Assembly (NCBI GenBank): GCA_015680685.1
Contig: MNCI01009529.1
Location: 64,001-128,000 of the forward strand
Reading direction: 5' to 3'
DNA length: 64,000 nt
Origin: Gnetum montanum
Lineage: Eukaryota; Streptophyta; Gnetopsida; Gnetales; Gnetaceae
The position numbers and the translations under genes were made by a program. Positions 58,425-64,000 of the stretch are shown one piece after another. The notes beneath the pieces are model-generated. The model was not told where the DNA came from and did not search any database. It was given only the letters and a program-made list of their open reading frames with translations. Every line of letters starts with the position of its first letter. Position 1 is the first letter of the stretch.

Positions 58425-61400
58425 ATGGGCAAAGGTAAGGAAGTGGAAGGCCAGGGAAGGAAGGGACCTGAACTAACCTTCGCGGAGGAGAGCGAGGCCA
58501 TGCTGCAGTGTTTGCCCAAGCCAAGGGTTCCATCATGGCATGGATCTTCACAGACGTAGGCTCTGATCCTGTTTCTGTTAGTTATTTTCATCTGTACTAG
58601 TTTCTTAATGTAAACAGTCAGCGTAGAGGGTTTCGGTGTATACACCCGGCATAGACAGTTAACGTAGATAATTTCCTTGGTGTATGGCACCCAACGTAGA
58701 TAGTCAGCGTAGACAGATAGCGTAGAAGGTTTCTATACGCTGAGCGTATACTGTACATAGCCTAAGTTGTTTATAGTGTAATTTTTTTTATCAATGCACA
58801 GCGTAAACAAATTTCCAGCATGAAGCGTAGACGATTTTATCAGCATATACGCTGAATGTTTGGTTACGACGTCTAGCGTAGACTATTTACATAATGTCTC
58901 AGCGTAGACTATTTACACAGCGTATACGCTGGAGGTTTTTGGCAACGTATACGCTGAGGGTTTTTGGCGGCGTATACGCTGAGGGTTTTTGGCGGCGTAT
59001 ACGCTGAGGGTTTCTACAACGTATACGCTGAGCGTTAGTAGTTAATTGTTTTCAAGTGGGGTTCAGCGTAGACCTATTTTCATGGCGTATAGTGTGAATT
59101 GTTTTCGGTGTAAACTTATTTTACAGCGTATACGCCGAGCGTAAACAGTTTTAACAGCGCATACGCCGAGTGTAAATAGTTTTGACAGCGTATACAGTTT
59201 TGACAGCGTATATGCCGAGCGTAAACAGTTGGTAATTTTTCTAAGTGTCACCCTATAATATGAAAATTTTTTTCGTCTGCTTTTCATATATGGCTGATTT
59301 ACCATGGCATTTTGGTTGTTTGCAGGGACACTGAACCTTTTCTCCTAGTTGTTGAGCTCGTCGGGGTATTGACGTGGTTTGGCCCCATTGAGGTCGATGA
59401 ACCTACCCCAGACTTGACTGTTGACAACAATGGGGTCTGGTTTAGAGAAGGTGCATATGAATTCTTGGCCTTCATGCTGGACAGTTTTAAAGTGGTGGTT
59501 TGGTGGCATCTAAGTGAACTAGTGGCATGGAGCGTGCTTGAGGCAATGTTGCCGAGAGCCGTGGAGGGTGTCGCAGTCTTCATGGAAGACATTGATGAGG
59601 GGCCGCTTGTGATCAAGGGTGGCCCCTTTCGTGGGCCAAAATCCACTCACCCGTTAACACGCGTGTGGGCCCAATTGCCGCGAGGGCATGATTATATGAA
59701 CAACACTCTATTTTTAGCTGCGCGCGTGCACACGTTGTTCCAGAACCCTCCTGGTACCATGTACTAGGTGGATAGGTAGGATCGTTTAAGCTTGTTGTTT
59801 TTTTCGTCGTTTGGCATTTGCTTCTATTTTAACATCCGTTTGTTTGTTGGCCTAAAGTTAACCCAGAAGGAACATGCGTTGAGGATGATGGGCTTGCTCT
59901 AGCTCGTACTGCTCTAGAGGCTTTTATGGTAGGTCTCACCCTTCGTGGAGCTGTATTAGCTCAAACCAAGGGTGATATTGTACATTTTCACAAAAGATTC
60001 TCTAGAGTGTTCACTCAATGTGCAGCTTGTGGATGGTTGTATGGAGATTGGTCGCCTAAAGGACCAAATTTTCCTCGTGACTCGGACATGGGTAGCACAT
60101 ATAAGTATACAACTGAAGGTAAATGACAGTATTTTCTAGATGTGTTAACATGTTTGTTCAACTGCTGAGGGTTATACTGATATGATGATTTTGAATTGTG
60201 CCTACAGTTGATGTTCCTCCTGGCGGAGACCCTGTTGCAACCGGACAAATTGAGACTACCCTATCGATGAAGTTCGGGGAGGTCAGCAAGGCTCAAAAGT
60301 GGTTGCGCACTCGTGCCCCACCATCCATCATTCATTATTTAGATGATGCTGGCCTTATGGAGCTTTTTACAATCCCAAGCCCTGATGTTTCAATAGTAGA
60401 AATGATCGGGATTGTAGATTCCTTCAATGAGTCTATCTCTTACTACAGCACCCGGATTAAGGGTGTTAAGATAGTTTTCCATCTGTCACCTGAATTCTTT
60501 TCGAACTTGTTTGATGTACCAGAGGATGGTATAAATGTAGTTTTAGACAGGGCTCATAAAGAGCTCCATACGGTTCGTGAATTAGAGGACTGGTTGGGTG
60601 TTGCCAAGGATGCCAAGGGATTTCCTATGCAGGGGAAGGCAAAGGTTGAGGAGGTGAATGAATTATATCCCTTGTTTAGGGCATGTGTATTTCCTAAATC
60701 CCTTTCCCAGGTGCAGAGTCTTGGGGTCGAAGCTGTATGTATTATGCACACCATCCTGGAAACCGACATGCGTTATAACTGGGCCCAATTTTTGTTGTCA
60801 GGCTTGCACAAAGAGATAGTGTGATTGCTCTCAAATGTCGAGGCACAGTCTCACTTTACTTTCACCTTCTTTGCCTGTTATCTTCACCGCTTAGTCGAGT
60901 TCCTGATGGTTTGTGCGGACAACAAGTATGTTCTATGGGATCGCGGTCAACTATCCCGCCTGTGGATCAACCACTTTTTTGAAACAACCAAGTCCCAGGA
61001 TGCACCCGAGGGAATTGATGAATCCATCTCTATCACGACAGGGGGATCATCTGGTACCTCAATCCACACATGTGAAAGTGTGGGGTTGGAACTAAACGAT
61101 GTGCCTTATACTGCGAAGAGAGCAGAATGGGTCATCAAAGAAACCATTGGCAAGGCCAAGTCGAAGCTGACAAAACATGAAAGTTCAACCGAGGAGGCCT
61201 CAAATGTGGACGAGCCACGGGTTAAGCGCATACGATTCAAGATGCCTGCTCAAGGTAAGTAAACTTAGTACCCTTATTGCTTTATCGTTTTCATCTTACT
61301 CATGATTTTTACTTCAACCACTTACATGTTACTGATGCCTTTAGACTTGATTCGAGAAGTGAGGAGGCAGGAATTAGAGACGATAATCGAAGACGAAGAA

Positions 61401-62897
61401 ACCAGAACGGAGTTATTGATCGATGAGGAAGAGGCCGACAATGATCAGATGGAAAAAACAGAGGAGCTATGGGAAGACACCACGGAGACTGAGCTGGTGG
61501 ATGACTAGAGTGGTGTCGACAAAATGTTCAGTAGCTTCCTCAAAGGAAAGTTGGACCTTGGCGATCATCCAAACCCAGAAGGGGACAGGGAACATGGTAT
61601 ATTTTCTTTTATTTTATTTTATGTTGCTTCATTAGCTGTTATTTCCATGGTATTTTACTTTTGTGTTTTCATCTCTTCCAGACGAAGGTAGCGAAACCAG
61701 GACGATGCAGCTGGACGTATCCATGAAGACGGTTGCCCCTGAAAGGACCACGGAGGTTAGTCCATCTCGCACCCGTGGGCCATTTACTTGGACAGAGATG
61801 CCAAGTAAAATGGATTTTGTGGCTAGTATCGCTGAGGAAGTTGTTGAACGAATCCAGGAGATCCACCCTGAGATAGGTATATATATTTCAAGATGTTTGC
61901 AGCTTTAGGTTTCACCCCCTATTTTTGTTGCTTTAGCGTTTGTTCTTTTCATGTGAATAGGTGCCAAACTGAGGTGGGATCCTTCTGAGATAGTTAACAT
62001 AGAGAGTTTTCCTACATTATCCCCAGAAGTTGAGTAGGTGCCCTGGCCAGTTTATGAGGAAGTGGCAGAGGGTCTCGTTCATAACGCCAAATCACTGTGG
62101 ACCTATAGGTGTTCAGTCGAACAGTTGTGGTTGTAGATTCAAGCAAAGGAGAAGGAAGTCTCCGAGTTGTTTGTCAAGCGCGACGATCTAAAGGCTCGGT
62201 ATGAGTTTGCCTCTGCTAAACTAAGCGGTGATCGCTCTTGGCGGACCTCCGAGGTCACGTATACCAGGTATTGGAATTTGCTCAATCATCACGCATCACT
62301 GACATGGAGACTAGTAGAGCGTAAGGCCCAAATAGGCCTACTGAACCTCAAGTGTCAAGATTGGAAAGCTTTCGCTTCCAAGGTATGCAAATGGGGTTAG
62401 GATGAAAAGAACCACAAACATCATTATAAGAAATTGTTGAAAGAAGTGTCCATTGAAAAGCGTCAACTAGAAATGTTTGTGGAGGGTCTGGGTCTGCGCT
62501 CTGCTTTTGATACCTTCGCTCAAAACACAACTGTCAAGATGGAATCGCCTACAAGGGTGATTACAATTGCTTCTAGGGAGGTATCTGTGGGTGAATTTCC
62601 TTTAAAGCATCCTACCTGGTTAGCGGTTGACAAGGGGAAGGCCTTGGCAGATGTCGACCTAGGCCTCGATGGGACCGACTAGACTAGTGTCTTAGAAGAG
62701 GAAATCCTTTGCCGGCTGGAATTCAGCTTGGGGGGATCTCCTGCGATAAGAATTTTGTTATTGTGACCTTCGTTCATTGCCCATTTTTTGAAATTTCGTC
62801 TTTCTCTTGTTCTTACATTGATTATCTTTTTTTGCATTTTCAGGATCAAGGTAGTGATGACGTCTACGAAGCTGGTCCTAGTGAAGCGGGGGCCCAT
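58425..62897 (+). pseudogene. Antisense multi-exon gene, element F2 copy (plus strand, opposite to pol)
   Basis: Model: a possible first exon at 58425 (MGKGKE, basic but not clearly homologous to MAPK), E3 59326-59775 (450 nt), E4 59858-60118, E5 60208-61254, E6 61345-61596, E7 61682-61876, E8 61961 to about 62745, E9 from 62845 to the LTR. GT/AG ends are clear except the E8 donor (ATAAGA). E3: PFLLVVELVGVLTW (motif I, both Asp lost), VWFREGAYEFLAF, NTLFLAARVHTLFQNPPGT; a degenerate FCP1/NIF fold. E5: LSPEFFSNLFDVP, ELYPLFRACVFPKSLSQ, YNWAQFL. E8: WDPSEIVNIE and coiled-coil-like region. Stops: TGA at 60822; TAG in E3, E6 and four in E8. E9 opens with DQ as in A and its stop is supplied by the TGA of the G LTR. 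Confidence 0.8.
58730..59225 (+). repeat. GCGTATACGC palindrome cluster in the 5' region of the F2 antisense gene
   Basis: About ten copies of GCGTATACGC or near variants. At 58918-59035 four tandem units of about 28 bp (CGTATACGCTGAGGGTTTTT then GGCGG). The same palindrome fills U3 of the F2 and G LTRs but not other LTR subfamilies. Confidence 0.75.
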
Positions 62898-64000
62898 TGA
62901 AACACCACAAAAAATTTCGAGTTTGGCACTTGTCCAACAAGAAGCAGATCCCTGTGACCCTCAGACGGCGTCGGCTACATTTGGAGTCACACATGGTAAT
63001 TTCGAGGACTGAAACACTCAGTTTTTACCAAGTGTTGTGCTAGCGTCTACGCCCAGCGTAGACGCCTAGTGTCTACGCCTCGCGTATACGCCAGACGCCC
63101 AGCATACACGCCTCACATGTACGCTCAGCAGGTGCAACAGGAGCAAGAATTGAAGCAAGTCGGTGGCCAGCATCCATCAGCGTATACGCCACAGCGTATA
63201 CGCTAGCATCCTTCAGCGTATACGCCAGCATCCATCAGCGTATACGCCCAGCGTACACCCAAGTTCACACGCCCAGCGTACACCCAAGTTCACACGCCCA
63301 GCAAGTCCAGCGTATACGCCCAGCGTATACGCCGACCTGATGTAGCATATACGCCCAGCGTATACCATGTTTCTAAATTGTATGCGTTCGATCGACACGC
63401 CACGTGTCTCCCAACCCGATTTTCCCTGTAACCCTTCCCCTATAAAAGGCCCAGTTTTCTGCATTTTTAAGGTGGGCAAAAATTGACCAGAGCAATTACG
63501 CTGTAAAAGGAGAGCTTGAAACCCTCACACACTGGAAGTCCTGTACGCTGAGCACAGTCTCTACGCTCCGCCTACCGTGTGAACCAGCCGCCTCTCTACA
63601 CCCGCCGGGGCTTTACGTCCGCCTTGTGTACACGCACAACTGCGTTAAGACCGGTACCTCGAAAACTGTTTTCTTACAGCATCATTGTTGCAGTTTACAT
63701 TCTATTTACGCTCACTTTGTTTACGCTGTTTACATTTGTCTACGCTGCTCAAACTTGTTTACGCTCGTTTACGCTTACGCTGCACTTACGCTTTACGCTG
63801 TCTACGCTCTGGTTACGCTATACGCTGTCCACGTTCTATTTACCTTTTATGCTTTACGCCTTATTTACGCTTTACGTTGTTCACACTGTTTACGCTGTAC
63901 ACGCCCTGTTTACACCATTTACGCTGTATGCGCTTTGTTTACGCTTTACGTTGTCTACGCTCGCTACACTGTTTATGCCTAACCCAGCGTATAACACTTC
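62898..64000 (+). repeat. Plus-strand LTR 'G' of the F subfamily (runs off the window)
   Basis: Starts TGAAACACCACAAAAAATTT at 62898 and follows the F2 LTR throughout in opposite orientation: GCGTATACGC copies at 63180-63360, TATA box TATAAAAGGC at 63441-63450, and ends in the window at AACCCAGCGTATA, about 180 bp before the expected LTR end. It is preceded by GCGGGGGCCCAT, which resembles a PPT, so it is either a 3' LTR or a 5' LTR inserted in exon 9 by chance next to such a sequence. Open frames inside are repeat translations. Confidence 0.8.
63441..63450 (+). promoter_or_regulatory. TATA box of LTR G
   Basis: TATAAAAGGC, at the position equivalent to the minus-strand TATAAAAG (51999-52006) of the F2 LTR. 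Confidence 0.6.

Larger units (their letters stand above)
51410..62897 (-). mobile_element. Element F2, inserted in RNase H of F1
   Basis: Minus-strand element: 3' LTR (51410-52791), PPT, 3' region, pol (57667-54199), repeat block, antisense gene on the plus strand (58425-62897). The expected protease, gag and 5' LTR are not seen because a plus-strand LTR (G) begins at 62898. Left target-duplication candidate AAGGT (51405-51409): pol of F1 stops there exactly where F2's own pol continues with AGATGTAAAATGG. Confidence 0.82.

Noticed and set aside
63626-63982. 118-codon plus-strand open frame near the window end
   Set aside because: Translation of TTTACGCTG-type repeats in LTR G; not conserved in the F1 or F2 LTRs.
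1-64000. Host protein-coding, tRNA or rRNA genes
   Set aside because: Every conserved coding stretch belongs to the retroelements. The only tRNA-like match is the primer binding site at 14130-14161, which is antisense and partial.

Overview
The window is plant nuclear DNA made almost entirely of nested, decayed LTR retrotransposons. I see no ordinary host gene, tRNA or rRNA gene. Every coding stretch I can place belongs to one Ty3/gypsy family group: a gag with a C-x2-H-x4-H-x4-C box, an aspartic protease, a reverse transcriptase, two RNase H domains (the second of the archaeal-like type with the TNNVAEYE motif) and an integrase. The double RNase H points to the Tat/Ogre lineage. The 1.3-2.2 kb LTRs and deep nesting suggest a large-genome seed plant, possibly a gymnosperm; that is a guess, as nothing here fixes the taxon.

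Left stack. Element A (+, 1-10446 and 36799-38736) is split by element D (-, 10447-12665 and 29587-36798; exact 5-bp target duplication CCTGG). D is split in turn by element B (+, 12666-29586; target duplication CTTGG/CCTGG). B is the most complete copy: 1458/1457-bp LTRs, primer binding site, gag-protease, a 4.9-kb middle block, then RT-RNaseH-integrase. D has gag-protease but no pol. After an unassigned spacer comes the right stack: element H (-, from 39152), interrupted by F1 (-, from 46593), interrupted by F2 (-, from 51410), interrupted or joined at 62898 by a plus-strand LTR (G) that runs off the window. The far halves of H, F1 and G lie outside.

The notable system is in the middle block between protease and RT. 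In A, B and F2 it holds a gene on the opposite strand to gag-pol, about 3.9-4.5 kb with about nine exons, and H keeps the first 35 nt of exon 1. Exon positions and sizes match between copies: exon 1 is 119 nt in A and B; the phosphatase-like exon is 450 nt in A and F2 and 448 nt in B; the large exon is 1050 nt in A and 1047 nt in F2. The predicted protein (roughly 1100 aa) has a basic N-terminus, a degenerate FCP1/NIF-type HAD phosphatase fold lacking catalytic acids, a second conserved module, a domain resembling plant transposon-associated proteins, a coiled-coil-like segment and an acidic tail. Each copy has a TATA-like box upstream of exon 1 (in F2, of its candidate start codon).

A conserved 3' splice-site-like sequence lies just before the RT reading frame in all four elements with that region. 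The sense transcript may therefore splice out the whole antisense gene as an intron, as reported for the PR-RT intron of Ogre elements. Other shared features are a hairpin across the polypurine tract and LTR start, tandem repeats with a TTTAA(A/G) core at both ends of pol, and LTR-specific palindromes that recur beside the antisense promoter in H and F2. All copies are broken by stops (very often TAG or TAA at glutamine positions) and indels, so this is a fossil record of the system.
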